Numbered from the stretch's first letter, positions 1 through 9,095 are shown. The stretch: 64,000 nt of DNA from Akkermansia sp. (GCA_030523775.1 JAUNHW010000003.1:124001-188000), one strand, 5' to 3'. Notes: generated by a model not told the origin, from the sequence alone. Translations and numbers: made by a program.

Positions 1-4
1 AGGC

Positions 5-34
5 TTCACAGGGTGCTTGCGGAAATGTTAGGAT
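5..34 (+). promoter_or_regulatory. Predicted promoter of rimO, leaderless arrangement
   Basis: A -35-like TTCACA at 5-10 and a -10-like TAGGAT at 29-34 are separated by 18 bp. The -10 box ends exactly 6 nt before the rimO ATG, so transcription should start at the start codon. The purines just before the ATG could also be read as a weak ribosome binding site. Confidence 0.4.
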
Positions 35-40
35 GGCGCC

Positions 41-1369
41 ATGGGGAAACGTTTCGCGCTGGTTTCCCTTGGTTGCGCCAAGAACCAAGTGGACTCCGAA
101 ATCATGTCCGGCATCCTGCAGGAGGCCGGATACCGCGAGGTCCCCAGGAATAGGGCGGATATCCTCATCATCAACACCTGCGCGTTCATCGACCCCGCCA
201 AGCAGGAGGCCATCGACACCATCTTTGATGCCGTGCGGGCGCGCGCGGCGGGCGATTCCCCCGCCGGGCAGAAAATCCTGGTGTGCGGCTGCCTTTCCCA
301 GCGCTACGCGGCGCAGTTGCCCAAGCTCATCCCGGAGGCGGACTGCTTCATCGGCGTGGACCGCATCGGCGAGATTGCGGAGATAGCCGCCGCCTGCCAG
401 GCGGGCACGCAGGAGAAGGTGTACACCACCAAGGTGTCCAAGCTGGTGCCGGATTTCGGGCAGCCGCGCGCGCTGATGTCGCCCCCGCACTATGCGTACG
501 TGAAGATAGCGGAGGGCTGCAACCACGCGTGCGCGTACTGCGCCATCCCGCGCATCCGCGGCGGCCACCGCAGCCGCTCCGTGCAGAACATCCTCAAGGA
601 AATTCGCCACTGGCTCAAGCGCGGCGTGAAGGAAATCAACCTCATTGCGCAGGATACCACCTACTACGGCGTGGACGCCCGAAACGGCGACTCCCTGGCG
701 GGCCTGCTGCGCGCCATCAACGCGCTGCCGGGGGATTTCTGGGTGCGCGTGCTCTACACGCATCCCGCCCACTGGAACCGCGAGCTCATCGATGCCTTCG
801 CGGAATGCAAGAAGGTGGTGAAGTACATCGATATCCCGCTACAGCATATTGCCGACCACCTGCTGAAGTCCATGCGCCGCAAGACGGACGGCGACTACAT
901 CCGCCGCCTACTGCGGGATATCCGCCAGGCCGTGCCGGGTATCGGCATCCGCACCACCTTCATCAGCGGCCTTCCCGGCGAGACCGAGGAGGACCACGCC
1001 GAGCTGCGCGACTTTATCCGCGAGTTCCGCTTCGAGCGCGCAGGCGTATTCCCGTACTCGCGCGAGGAGGGAACCCCCGCCGCCAAGATGCCCGGCCAGG
1101 TGCACCACGCCACCAAGAAGCGCCGCGCCAACGAGCTCTCCATGCTCATGGCCGGGATAGCGGACGACATAGGGCAGCACTTGCTAGGAAAGCGCCTGCG
1201 GGTGCTGGTGGACGCGCCGGGGCTGGCGCGCGGCCCGTGGGATGCACCGGATGTGGATGCGGCCATCCATGTGGACCCGGCCCTGCCGGTGGGCGAGTTT
1301 GCGGAAGTGGAGATTGAGGATTCCATCGCGTACGAGCTGTTCGCCAAGGGCGCCGCCCCGGAAGATTAA
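41..1369 (+). CDS. rimO: Ribosomal protein S12 methylthiotransferase RimO
   Basis: Radical-SAM methylthiotransferase that adds a methylthio group to the conserved aspartate of ribosomal protein S12. The 442 residues match the family length. The N-terminal UPF0004 domain has the expected cysteines (C12 in SLGCAKNQ, C47 in INTCAF, C82 and C84), which bind the auxiliary iron-sulfur cluster. The radical-SAM triad is C160, C164 and C167 in GCNHACAYC. The C-terminal ~65 residues form a TRAM-like RNA-binding domain. The SLGCAKN opening and INTCAFI favour RimO over MiaB. The ATG at 41 begins the motif-bearing N terminus. The symporter follows after 15 bp and may be cotranscribed. Confidence 0.95.
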   Translation: MGKRFALVSLGCAKNQVDSEIMSGILQEAGYREVPRNRADILIINTCAFIDPAKQEAIDTIFDAVRARAAGDSPAGQKILVCGCLSQRYAAQLPKLIPEADCFIGVDRIGEIAEIAAACQAGTQEKVYTTKVSKLVPDFGQPRALMSPPHYAYVKIAEGCNHACAYCAIPRIRGGHRSRSVQNILKEIRHWLKRGVKEINLIAQDTTYYGVDARNGDSLAGLLRAINALPGDFWVRVLYTHPAHWNRELIDAFAECKKVVKYIDIPLQHIADHLLKSMRRKTDGDYIRRLLRDIRQAVPGIGIRTTFISGLPGETEEDHAELRDFIREFRFERAGVFPYSREEGTPAAKMPGQVHHATKKRRANELSMLMAGIADDIGQHLLGKRLRVLVDAPGLARGPWDAPDVDAAIHVDPALPVGEFAEVEIEDSIAYELFAKGAAPED

Positions 1370-1384
1370 GACTTTTTCATATTT

Positions 1385-2875
1385 ATGGCAGAGATTACGA
1401 CAACTCATTGGATATGCCTGCTGCTGACCATCCTGGTGGTGATCGTGGCAGGCATTTTGTATGCCGGCAAGCAGACGGGCGCCGCGGGCTTCAGCCTGGC
1501 GGGCCGCAAATCAGGCCCCGTGATGATAGCGGGCGCCTTCGCGGGCTCCGCGCTGGGCGGCGCCGCCACCGTGGGCACCGCCACCACCGCCGCGTTCGAC
1601 GGCATGGTGGCGTGGTACTTCACGCTTGGCATGGGCATCGGCATGATCCTGATGGGCCTGTTCTACGCCCGCAAGCTGCGCGAAAGCGAGCTGGAGACCG
1701 TGCCCCAGTTCCTCGGCCTGAACTTCGGCAAGGTGGCGGCCCCCGTGGCGAGCGTCATCACCTGCTGCGGCATCTTCTTCGCCTGCTCCGGCAGCGTGCT
1801 GCCCGGCTCGCACATGATATGCTCCCTGCTGGGCGTGCCGCCGGTGCTGGGCGCGTGCATCCTGGTGCTGCTGATGGTGGCGTACATCACCTTCGGCGGG
1901 CAGAAGGGCTCCAGCTTCAGCGGCGTGTTGAAGGTGGCCGTGCTCTTCACCGCGCTGCTCGCCGCCACGTTCATCGCCCTGTACAACTACCATGACGGCG
2001 GCTCCGTGTGGAACGGCATGTCCGCCATGTTCGCGGAGAAGGGCGTGTTCTGCAAGGGCGGCATGTACGGCTTCAGCTACATCGCCGCCACCGTGGTGGG
2101 CACCGTCACCGCCCAGATGTACATCCAGGGCCTCTACTCCGCATCCAATGCCGCCACCGCCTCCCGCGGCGCCTATCTGGGCGCCCTCTTCACCATTCCC
2201 GTGGGTCTCATGGCATGTTTCATCGGCATGTACATGGGCGCGCACCACCCGGAGATGCTGGAGTCGCCGGCGCAGGCCTCCCTGGTGCTGCCCATGTTCC
2301 TGCTGGACGGCGCCGTGGTTCCCGCCTGGGTGGGCGGCATCGCCCTCGGTGGCATCGCCCTTTGCATCATCAGCTCCGCCGCCGTGCAGGCGCTCTCGGT
2401 GAGCACCATGTTCTCGCGCGACATCATCGGAGACCTCGTGGGCGTGAAATCGGACCGCGCCATCATGCTCACCAACCGCATCGGCATGGTGGTGGTGGCC
2501 ATCCTGGTGGCCACGTTCTGCCTGGTGAACTGGCAGGGCTCCAGCCTGTGGCTCAACTACCTGTCCATGGCGCTGCGCGGCGGCGGCGTGGTGTTCCCGC
2601 TCACGCTGGCCATCTTCCTGAACCGCAAGACCCTGCGCCGCTACATCCCCGCCCGCTGGGTGGTGGCATCCATGGTTGTTGCCACATTGGGTGCGCTGGC
2701 CATCCTGCCCGTGCCGCAGGATGCCGCCCTCGTGGAATGGCTGGCGGACGCCTCCGGCATCACCGCCAAGGATATCCACGACATGCTGCCCGTGGTGGCC
2801 GGCATGGTCCTCAGCGCCCTAGTCCTGCTCATCGGCCTCATCGCGACAGCCATCCGCAACAGGCGCAAATCTTGA
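1385..2875 (+). CDS. Sodium:solute symporter family protein
   Basis: Polytopic inner-membrane protein of 496 residues with about 13 hydrophobic segments. Its glycine- and alanine-rich N-terminal part (AGRKSGPVMIAGAFAGSALGG) is typical of the sodium:solute symporter (SSS) family, in which Na+ influx drives uptake of sugars, amino acids or other solutes. The substrate cannot be read from sequence. The ROK-like kinase 68 bp downstream makes a sugar or amino sugar plausible. The C terminus ends in a short basic tail after the last helix. Confidence 0.8.
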   Translation: MAEITTTHWICLLLTILVVIVAGILYAGKQTGAAGFSLAGRKSGPVMIAGAFAGSALGGAATVGTATTAAFDGMVAWYFTLGMGIGMILMGLFYARKLRESELETVPQFLGLNFGKVAAPVASVITCCGIFFACSGSVLPGSHMICSLLGVPPVLGACILVLLMVAYITFGGQKGSSFSGVLKVAVLFTALLAATFIALYNYHDGGSVWNGMSAMFAEKGVFCKGGMYGFSYIAATVVGTVTAQMYIQGLYSASNAATASRGAYLGALFTIPVGLMACFIGMYMGAHHPEMLESPAQASLVLPMFLLDGAVVPAWVGGIALGGIALCIISSAAVQALSVSTMFSRDIIGDLVGVKSDRAIMLTNRIGMVVVAILVATFCLVNWQGSSLWLNYLSMALRGGGVVFPLTLAIFLNRKTLRRYIPARWVVASMVVATLGALAILPVPQDAALVEWLADASGITAKDIHDMLPVVAGMVLSALVLLIGLIATAIRNRRKS

Positions 2876-2943
2876 CGCCACAGGTCGATTTTGCTTGTGC
2901 GCGCGCGCGATTCATGGTACAAGGGGGCAACCTCTTGTAGCTT

Positions 2944-4338
2944 ATGAATATTACACCGAAATACATTCCCGTATTGGACCCTGACTTTGTGGCGCCCGTG
3001 CTGTGGACGCGCGCGTACCAGGAGAAGGTGGCGGCCACGCCCGGCTCCCACCGCTTGGATATGGCCATGACCCGCCTGGACGGCACCTGCTTCCGCTGGA
3101 GCGGCACGGTGCTTCCGCACGAGGGCGAGAACGTGGCACTGAACCGCACCTACGTGGAGCGCATCGTGAAGTTCCTGCTCTGGATGAAGGGCGGCTGCAC
3201 GCTCCTGGTGGCGGGGGACGATGCCATTGCCGACATGCTGGCGGACATCTACCGCGAGGGCGGCTCCCGCGAGTTCGACTGGGACTACGAGAACAGCGTG
3301 TACGGCCAGCACTTCACCATCGTGAAGGTGGCTTCCGCCGCAGACCTGCCGGAGGAAAAATCCTCCTCCGTCTCCCTGGGCCGCAACCTGGACGGCTACC
3401 GCATCGGCTTCGACCTGGGCGGCTCCGACCGCAAGGCCGCCGCCGTGGTTAACGGAGAGGTGGTCTTCTCCGAGGAAATCGTGTGGGACCCCTACCACCA
3501 GACCGACCCCAACTACCAGCTGGAGGGCGTGGATGATTCCCTTATCCGCGCGGCGGAACACCTGCCGCAGGTGGATGCCATCGGCGGTTCCGCCGCAGGC
3601 GTCTACGTGAACAACGAACCCAAGGTCGCCTCCCTCTTCCGCGGTATCGCCAAGGACGATTTCGAGCGCGTGACGCGCCGCATGTTCTTCACCCTGAAGG
3701 ACCGCTGGTGCAAGCGCATGGGCAAGGACGTTCCCTTCGAGGTGGTGAACGACGGCGAGGTCACCGCCCTGGCCGGCGCCATGGCACTCAACGACGACGC
3801 CGTGCTCGGCATTGCCATGGGCACCTCCCTGGCCGCCGGATACGTGGACCCGGAGGGCCACATCATGCCCTGGCTCAACGAGCTCGCATTCGTCCCCGTG
3901 GACTACCAGGAGGACGGCGGCGTGGACGAGTGGTCCAAGGACAAGGGCGTGGGCGCCATGTACTTCTCCCAGCAGGCCGTGGCCCGTTTGGCGCCGCGCG
4001 CCGGATTCAGCTTCGGCGACATGCCGTTCCCGGAGCAGCTCAAGAAGGTGCAGGCCGCCATGGCGGAGGGTGACGAGCGCGCTCGCAAGATCTACGAGAC
4101 CATCGGCGTGGAGTTCGGCTACACCATTGCGTATTTCGCCAACTTCTACGGCATCCGCAACCTCCTGTTCCTGGGCCGCGTGGCCACGGGCGACGGCGGC
4201 CAGCTCATCATCGACAAGGCCAACGAGGTGCTTGCGGGCGAGTTCCCGGAGCTGCACATCAACCTGTGCGTGCCGGACGAGAAGACCAAGCGCCACGGCC
4301 AGGCCGTGGCCGCCGCATCCCTCCCCAAGCTCGGGTAA
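2944..4338 (+). CDS. ROK-like/ASKHA-fold sugar kinase
   Basis: Protein of 464 residues with an ASKHA actin-like ATPase fold. An N-terminal domain of about 150 residues precedes the phosphate-1 loop FDLGGSDRKAAAVVNG near residue 155. A second glycine-rich nucleotide-binding stretch (GIAMGTSLAAGY) lies near residue 290. This resembles ROK-family glucokinase/N-acetylhexosamine kinase proteins but is longer. The CxCGxxGC zinc motif of classical ROK proteins is not visible, so the substrate is uncertain. It probably phosphorylates a sugar taken up by the symporter upstream. A GC-rich hairpin follows the gene. Confidence 0.65.
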   Translation: MNITPKYIPVLDPDFVAPVLWTRAYQEKVAATPGSHRLDMAMTRLDGTCFRWSGTVLPHEGENVALNRTYVERIVKFLLWMKGGCTLLVAGDDAIADMLADIYREGGSREFDWDYENSVYGQHFTIVKVASAADLPEEKSSSVSLGRNLDGYRIGFDLGGSDRKAAAVVNGEVVFSEEIVWDPYHQTDPNYQLEGVDDSLIRAAEHLPQVDAIGGSAAGVYVNNEPKVASLFRGIAKDDFERVTRRMFFTLKDRWCKRMGKDVPFEVVNDGEVTALAGAMALNDDAVLGIAMGTSLAAGYVDPEGHIMPWLNELAFVPVDYQEDGGVDEWSKDKGVGAMYFSQQAVARLAPRAGFSFGDMPFPEQLKKVQAAMAEGDERARKIYETIGVEFGYTIAYFANFYGIRNLLFLGRVATGDGGQLIIDKANEVLAGEFPELHINLCVPDEKTKRHGQAVAAASLPKLG

Positions 4339-4360
4339 CGCTCCACCGCAAATTCCTGCA

Positions 4361-4398
4361 GGGCCCGTCCGGCATGCCGCCGGGCGGGCCCTCCCTTT
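4361..4398 (+). terminator. Predicted terminator after the ROK-like kinase
   Basis: GGGCCCG at 4361-4367 pairs with CGGGCCC at 4385-4391, with a further GC-rich inner stem. It is followed by tccctttgc, a weak T tract. It sits 22 bp after the stop codon and separates this unit from the pilT-like genes. Confidence 0.6.
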
Positions 4399-4541
4399 GC
4401 GCGCGCGACTCTATGGGAATTATTAATCCTAATCCCGATTTTCCGCTTCCCCCCCGGTCCGGGCCGACAATTCTTTTGGGGTGCGATTGATTTTTATCTC
4501 GCAAAGGCGGGGAAAATGTGTTAGATTGCTGGGAACGACAC

Positions 4542-5960
4542 ATGAGCGATACATCCTATATCTACGATAATGTGGACGCCTACCTGAGCCTGGCGGCGGA
4601 GGCGGCAAGCCCCTCCGTGTACCTTGGCACCGGGCTGCAGCCCTACCTGATGCAGGCCCCCGCCTATGCTCCCGCAGCCCCGGATGCCGGGGTGGTGGAC
4701 GCGCAAACCATGGAGGCCCTGGTGAACAGCTGCACCACGGAGCAGGAGCGCGCTACCCTGGCGGAAAACGGCGCGGTGGACTTCATCAAGGACGGCCCCG
4801 TGGGCAAGTACCACGGCTACGTGTACAACCAGGAGGGCGGGTATCTCATCATCCTGATTTCCCTGCGGGTGGACGACTACCTGAACCAGGGCGTGAACGC
4901 GGACTGCTCCGATGTGCACCTGCCCACCTGCTACCCCCCCACCTGGCGCCGCTACGGCAACCTGGTGCCCATGTGGCAGGATGCCCCCATGCTCACGCGG
5001 CAGGACACCGTGGCCCTGGTGGACAGTTTCCTCACGGACAAGGAGCGCAAGCGCCTGGACGAGACGGGTGACGTGGATTTCGCGTACCAGAACGCGTACG
5101 CCCGCTACCGCGCCTCCGTGGTGTCGCAGCGCCTGGGGTACGACCTCTGCTTCCGCATCATCAACACCAAGGTGAAGTCCATGAAGCAGATCAACCTGCC
5201 GGAGGAGTACGTGGTGCCGCTCACCCGCTTCACCAACGGCCTCATCCTGGTCACCGGTTCCGTGGGCTCCGGCAAGTCCACCTCCCTGGCCGCCATCATC
5301 GATTTCATCAACGCAGACCGCAAGGACCACATCATCACCCTGGAGGACCCCATCGAATTCCTCTTCGAGCCCGCCACCTGCCAGGTGAACCAGCGAGAGG
5401 TCCACAAGCACACGGAATCCTTCGGCCGCGCACTGCGCGCAGCCCTGCGCGAGGACCCGGATATCATCATGGTGGGTGAAATGCGCAACCTGGAAACCAT
5501 TTCCCTGGCGCTCACCGCCGCAGAGACCGGCCACCTCGTGCTCGGCACCCTGCACACAGGCTCCGCCGCGCGTACCGTGGACCGCATTCTGGACGCCTTC
5601 CCGGTGGAGGAGCGAGAGCATATCCGCATCATGCTCTCCGAATCCCTGCGCGGCATCCTCTCCCAGCAGCTCATCCCAAAGAAAGACGGTTCCGGCCGCG
5701 TGATGGCCCTGGAGATGCTCGTGAACACCGCCGCCGTGGCCAACTGCATCCGCGAGGGCAAGACCTTCATGATTCCCGGCCTCATCCAGACCGGCAAGGC
5801 ACAGGGCATGCGCCTCATGGACGATGCCCTGCAGGACCTCTACCTGCGCAACCTCATCACCGCAGAGGAGTGCGACGCCCGCGCCACAGACAAGGTCATC
5901 ATGGAACGCTTCCTCAAGGAGCACCCGGAAGGCGCCACCACAGGCATCCCCCAGGCTTAA
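4542..5960 (+). CDS. PilT-like retraction ATPase with duplicated N-terminal domain
   Basis: Type II/IV secretion ATPase of the PilT/PilU group, expected to power pilus retraction at the inner membrane. Walker A is GSVGSGKSTS near residue 238 (PilT normally has GPTGSGKST). Walker B is IIMVGEMRNLE near 308, and the PilT-like VANCIREGK follows. At 472 residues it is about 120 longer than normal PilT because the N-terminal PAS-like domain occurs twice. Residues ~30-110 (containing TMEALVNSCTTEQERATL) align with ~125-210 (containing DTVALVDSFLTDKERKRL). The ATG at 4542 is preferred over an upstream GTG at 4518 because a ggga stretch precedes it. A canonical pilT follows after 24 bp. Confidence 0.85.
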   Translation: MSDTSYIYDNVDAYLSLAAEAASPSVYLGTGLQPYLMQAPAYAPAAPDAGVVDAQTMEALVNSCTTEQERATLAENGAVDFIKDGPVGKYHGYVYNQEGGYLIILISLRVDDYLNQGVNADCSDVHLPTCYPPTWRRYGNLVPMWQDAPMLTRQDTVALVDSFLTDKERKRLDETGDVDFAYQNAYARYRASVVSQRLGYDLCFRIINTKVKSMKQINLPEEYVVPLTRFTNGLILVTGSVGSGKSTSLAAIIDFINADRKDHIITLEDPIEFLFEPATCQVNQREVHKHTESFGRALRAALREDPDIIMVGEMRNLETISLALTAAETGHLVLGTLHTGSAARTVDRILDAFPVEEREHIRIMLSESLRGILSQQLIPKKDGSGRVMALEMLVNTAAVANCIREGKTFMIPGLIQTGKAQGMRLMDDALQDLYLRNLITAEECDARATDKVIMERFLKEHPEGATTGIPQA

Positions 5961-5984
5961 CCACCACCAACACCTTTCACCATT

Positions 5985-7079
5985 ATGGACAACAAGATCG
6001 ACCAGTACTTCCGCACGCTCGTTGAAATGGGCGGCTCAGACCTGCACCTCTCCGAGGGCCAGCCGCCCAAGGTGCGCGTGCACGGCGATATCTCCCCCAT
6101 CGAGGACCACATCCTCACGCACGAGGACATGGTGGAGCTCATGCAGCCCATCTGCAACCCCAAGCTCTGGGAGCAGTACGTGAACGAGGGTGATGCCGAC
6201 TTCGCCTACGAGATGGACGAGCACTCCCGCTTCCGCTGCAACTACATGAAGCAGCAGCGCGGCTACTGCTGCGTGTTCCGTCTCATCCCCACGGACATCA
6301 TGACCCTGGAGCAGCTCAACATCCCCTCCGTCGTCAAGCGTTTCGCAGAGATGCGCGCCGGGCTCGTCCTCGTCACCGGCCCCACCGGCTCCGGCAAGTC
6401 CACCACCCTCGCCGCGCTCATCGACTACATCAACACCAACTTCAACCGCCACGTCGTCACCATCGAGGAACCCATCGAATTCGTCCACAACTCCAAGAAG
6501 AGCATCATCACCCAGCGTGAGGTGCCCTCCAACTGCCCCTCCTTCGCGGATGGCCTGCGCGCCTCCCTGCGCGAGGACTCGGATATCGTGCTCGTGGGTG
6601 AGATGCGCGACCTGGAAACCATCTCCCTGGCACTCACCGCCGCGGAAACCGGCCTGCTGGTGTTCGGCACCCTGCACACCAACAACGCCCGCAAGACCAT
6701 CGACCGTATCATCGATGTATTCCCCTCCGAGCAGCAGGCCCAGGCCCGCACCATGCTGGCCGGCTCCCTGCGCGGCGTGGTGGCGCAGCTGCTCATGAAG
6801 CGCTGCGACAAACCCGGCCGCTGCGCCGTGAACGAGATACTCTTCGCCACCCCGGCCGTGGGCGCCATCATCCGTGAGGGCGCCACCCAGAAGCTCGCAG
6901 ATGTCATCATCGGCGGCAAGCAGCTCGGCATGCAGTTCATGGACGATGCCATCTGGCAGAAGCTCCAGCAGGGCATCGTCTCCCCGCGCGAGGCCTACAT
7001 GAAAGCCATCGACAAGGGCCGCTTCAAGAACTTCCTCCCCAAGGAAGACCAGGAAATGGCAAATGCCGGGGGTGCATAA
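5985..7079 (+). CDS. pilT: Type IV pilus twitching motility ATPase PilT
   Basis: PilT-type hexameric retraction ATPase of 364 residues, the standard length. One N-terminal PAS-like domain occupies residues 1-~105. Walker A GPTGSGKSTTLAAL is near residue 131, the Asp box contains TIEEPIEF, Walker B is IVLVGEMRDLE, the His box is GTLHTNNARKTIDRI, and VGAIIREGA corresponds to the PilT AIRNLIREG motif. It lies 24 bp after the larger PilT-like gene and probably shares its transcript. The pair resembles pilT-pilU arrangements. The matching extension ATPases are at 51.8-55.1 kb. Confidence 0.93.
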   Translation: MDNKIDQYFRTLVEMGGSDLHLSEGQPPKVRVHGDISPIEDHILTHEDMVELMQPICNPKLWEQYVNEGDADFAYEMDEHSRFRCNYMKQQRGYCCVFRLIPTDIMTLEQLNIPSVVKRFAEMRAGLVLVTGPTGSGKSTTLAALIDYINTNFNRHVVTIEEPIEFVHNSKKSIITQREVPSNCPSFADGLRASLREDSDIVLVGEMRDLETISLALTAAETGLLVFGTLHTNNARKTIDRIIDVFPSEQQAQARTMLAGSLRGVVAQLLMKRCDKPGRCAVNEILFATPAVGAIIREGATQKLADVIIGGKQLGMQFMDDAIWQKLQQGIVSPREAYMKAIDKGRFKNFLPKEDQEMANAGGA

Positions 7080-7082
7080 ACC

Positions 7083-7217
7083 GGATTTTCAATTGCCAAT
7101 TTCCCAATAGTGCGCCCTGCGGGTACGGGAAAATTCAACGCTCATCTGGCGGTTCGCCGGGTGAGCGTTCCCTTTGCTCCCCACCGCCAGGCGTGCTCGC
7201 TTCTTAAATTGTAAATC
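7083..7217. repeat. Intergenic hairpin repeat, copy 1
   Basis: Non-coding element between pilT and the CDF gene. It begins with an AT-rich arm (GGATTTTCAATTGCCAATTT), has a central imperfect 33-nt hairpin at 7137-7169 with outer stem AACGCTCA/TGAGCGTT, and ends with AAATTGTAAATC at 7206-7217. The same order of parts occurs at 12563-12727, with the hairpin core TCATCTGGC(A/G)GTT(T/C)GCC conserved. The hairpin may also act as the transcription terminator of the pilT operon. No ORF is supported in it. Confidence 0.6.
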
Positions 7218-7332
7218 TCCGCTACGCTCCGATTGCGCTTGCCATATAGGAGGAGAAAGATTCGTATGCCCCGGCGTCCTGTCTTTATGAAGGATTCAAT
7301 TCACCCTTTCGGCGTCCTGATTTTTTGACTCA

Positions 7333-8751
7333 TCAGGCGGCGTAGGCCACGATAATGCGGGCGGCGCGGGGCAGGGCGGCGGTGAGCAGTTTGGTGAGGG
7401 CGGAGAGGCGCGCGTGGCTCTGCTCCACGGTGAGGTGGTCCTCCCGCGGAATGAGCACGGTGCACAGGCGCTCCGCCCCGCGGGTGTAGAGCTCGATGGC
7501 CAGCGGCTCCGGGGCGCCCAGCCGCTGCATGGCGCGGCGCACCATCCCCTCCCATTCCGGAGCGGGCGGCAGGGACGTTTCGCATACGGGCAGGGCGCGC
7601 AGGTTGGGCTCCACGTGCACCACCACCTTGTCCGCATGCAAGCGGCGGCGCACATCGTTTTGGAAAGCCTGCACGGCCACGCGCCAGGCTGCCAGCGTGG
7701 CATCCGGCGGCAGCTCCAGGTCCGTAAAGATGATGAAACCCTGCTCCGCGTGCATGAGCACCAGCCCGTGCACGCCGAAACGGTGGGTGAGGGCAATCTG
7801 GCGCACCAGCATGTCCGGCTCCATGTCCTGCAGCTCCGCCGGCTGCATGTGCACCCTGGTCTCGGAGCCGGGCAGGGCGTCCGCCATCAGGCTCTCGATG
7901 GCATCCGCTATCTCGTGCGCTGTGTCCACGTGCAGCTCGCGCGGTACATCCACCACCATGCTCACGTAGGGCTTGTTGCCCACCTCCCGCACGCGGAGTT
8001 CCCGCACGGGGTAGGCGGGCATGCGCTCCCGCATCACGCGGCGCGCCGTGGCCAGGGTGGCGGCATCCGCCTTGTCCATTAAGTTGTTGACGGCCTGCCT
8101 GCCCAGCCCCCAGCAGACATGGAGGATGATTGCCGCCACCACCAGGGAGGCGAACACATCCATGCGCAGGAAAAGCCAGTGCACGCGGCTGCCGGGCAGA
8201 GTGTAGCCCGCCAGCGCCGCGCAGGTGATGCCCAGCAGCACGGCCGCGCTGCTCCAGATATCCGTTGCAAAATGCGCCGCATCCGCCGCCAGTGCCGCGC
8301 TCTTGGTCTCCCGCGCCACGCGCCGCAGCATCGCCGCGCGGTTGATATCCACAAGCATGGCCACTATCACCACCGCAAACGCCCATACGGAGGTTTCCAC
8401 CTCCAGCGCACTCGCATCATCGCTCGCCAACCGCAGCACCGCCTCGCGTACCACCCACACCGCCGTCCCCAGCAGCAGCAGCGTCTCCCCCAGCGCCGTC
8501 AGGTTCTCCACCTTCCCGTGCCCGTACGGATGGTCATCGTCCGCCGGCAGCGCCGCCACACGCACCGCAAAGTACGTGCCCCCAGCCGACACCAGGTCCA
8601 GGGCGCTGTGCAGGGCTTCGGAAAGAATACCCAGCGACCCCGTAGCGATGCCCACTACAAACTTGAGCACCGTGAGCAGGGCGCTCCAGAGAACGGAGGA
8701 CAGGGCGGCCCCCGCCTTCCTCTCATCCTGCTGCCGCGCGTTTTGTTCCAT
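7333..8751 (-). CDS. Cation diffusion facilitator (CDF) metal exporter
   Basis: Inner-membrane divalent metal exporter (Zn2+, Fe2+, Mn2+ or similar) driven by proton exchange. The 472 residues begin with a CDF membrane domain. HSALD near residue 48 matches the metal site on helix 2, DDDHPYGHGKVENL near 71 is the family signature, and HFATDIWSS matches the helix-5 site. The ~90-residue soluble domain after the helices is followed by a second ~130-residue C-terminal domain, so the protein is longer than usual CDFs (~300). The ATG at 8751 is chosen because a TTGACT/TATGCT promoter ends 7 nt before it. An in-frame ATG at 8763 overlaps the -10 box. Confidence 0.85.
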   Translation of the reverse strand: MEQNARQQDERKAGAALSSVLWSALLTVLKFVVGIATGSLGILSEALHSALDLVSAGGTYFAVRVAALPADDDHPYGHGKVENLTALGETLLLLGTAVWVVREAVLRLASDDASALEVETSVWAFAVVIVAMLVDINRAAMLRRVARETKSAALAADAAHFATDIWSSAAVLLGITCAALAGYTLPGSRVHWLFLRMDVFASLVVAAIILHVCWGLGRQAVNNLMDKADAATLATARRVMRERMPAYPVRELRVREVGNKPYVSMVVDVPRELHVDTAHEIADAIESLMADALPGSETRVHMQPAELQDMEPDMLVRQIALTHRFGVHGLVLMHAEQGFIIFTDLELPPDATLAAWRVAVQAFQNDVRRRLHADKVVVHVEPNLRALPVCETSLPPAPEWEGMVRRAMQRLGAPEPLAIELYTRGAERLCTVLIPREDHLTVEQSHARLSALTKLLTAALPRAARIIVAYAA

Positions 8752-8758
8752 GCGGCGG

Positions 8759-8787
8759 AGCATAGCCCCGCCGCGGCGCGGAGTCAA
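8759..8787 (-). promoter_or_regulatory. Predicted leaderless promoter of the CDF gene
   Basis: On the minus strand TTGACT (8782-8787) and TATGCT (8759-8764) are separated by 17 bp. The -10 box is followed by 7 nt and then the ATG at 8751. This placement implies a leaderless transcript and decides the start codon. Confidence 0.55.
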
Positions 8788-8895
8788 GGCTGTGTTGCGT
8801 TCCGATATGATAGGAAAAGCAGCTCCCCCGCAACAGGGGCGGGAGAAACTGGTAATTCCGGCATGGGAAAAAATCAAAAAACTTCCCTTGACATC

Positions 8896-8924
8896 TTGCA
8901 TAAATGAACAAAACGTGCTATAAA
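8896..8924 (+). promoter_or_regulatory. Predicted promoter upstream of the SNF2 helicase
   Basis: TTGCAT (8896-8901) and TATAAA (8919-8924) are separated by 17 bp. The predicted transcription start is near 8931, which is the A of an ATG opening a 54-codon ORF (8931-9095). The SNF2 gene start lies 82 nt further on. A TTGACA at 8888-8893 is also present but would need a 25-bp spacer. Confidence 0.6.
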
Positions 8925-8930
8925 AGGAAT

Positions 8931-9095
8931 ATGCTTGCAAGCGCATGGTGCCATTCCGCCTGTTTGGGCGGCATGGCGAGTTGTGTTTGCAGGCCAAGAC
9001 AAAACTCCTGCCATGCTAAGTCCATCTCTCAATCCAGACCGAGCCACGCTGAACTTTCTGAACGCGTACACGGAAGATGTGCGCGAGGAGGGTGA
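8931..9095 (+). CDS. Possible leaderless small ORF overlapping the SNF2 start
   Basis: A 54-residue ORF whose ATG sits exactly 6 nt after a TATAAA -10 box, the same geometry as other genes in this window. The peptide has seven cysteines clustered in its first two thirds and no hydrophobic signal. It runs about 80 nt into the SNF2 coding region in another frame. It could be a regulatory leader peptide or a chance ORF. No family is recognised. Confidence 0.25.
   Translation: MLASAWCHSACLGGMASCVCRPRQNSCHAKSISQSRPSHAELSERVHGRCARGG

Noticed and set aside
2641..4296. A 551-codon minus-strand open frame opposite the kinase gene
   Set aside because: His/Ala/Val/Gly-rich antisense composition without domains; the plus-strand kinase has clear motifs.
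8888..8893. TTGACA as -35 of the SNF2 promoter
   Set aside because: It would need a 25-bp spacer to TATAAA; TTGCAT at 8896 gives 17 bp.
8935..9012. A 26-residue N-terminal extension of the SNF2 protein from TTG
   Set aside because: Rare start codon and unlike codon use; the ATG at 9013 begins a coherent sequence. Not fully excluded because the promoter lies just upstream.
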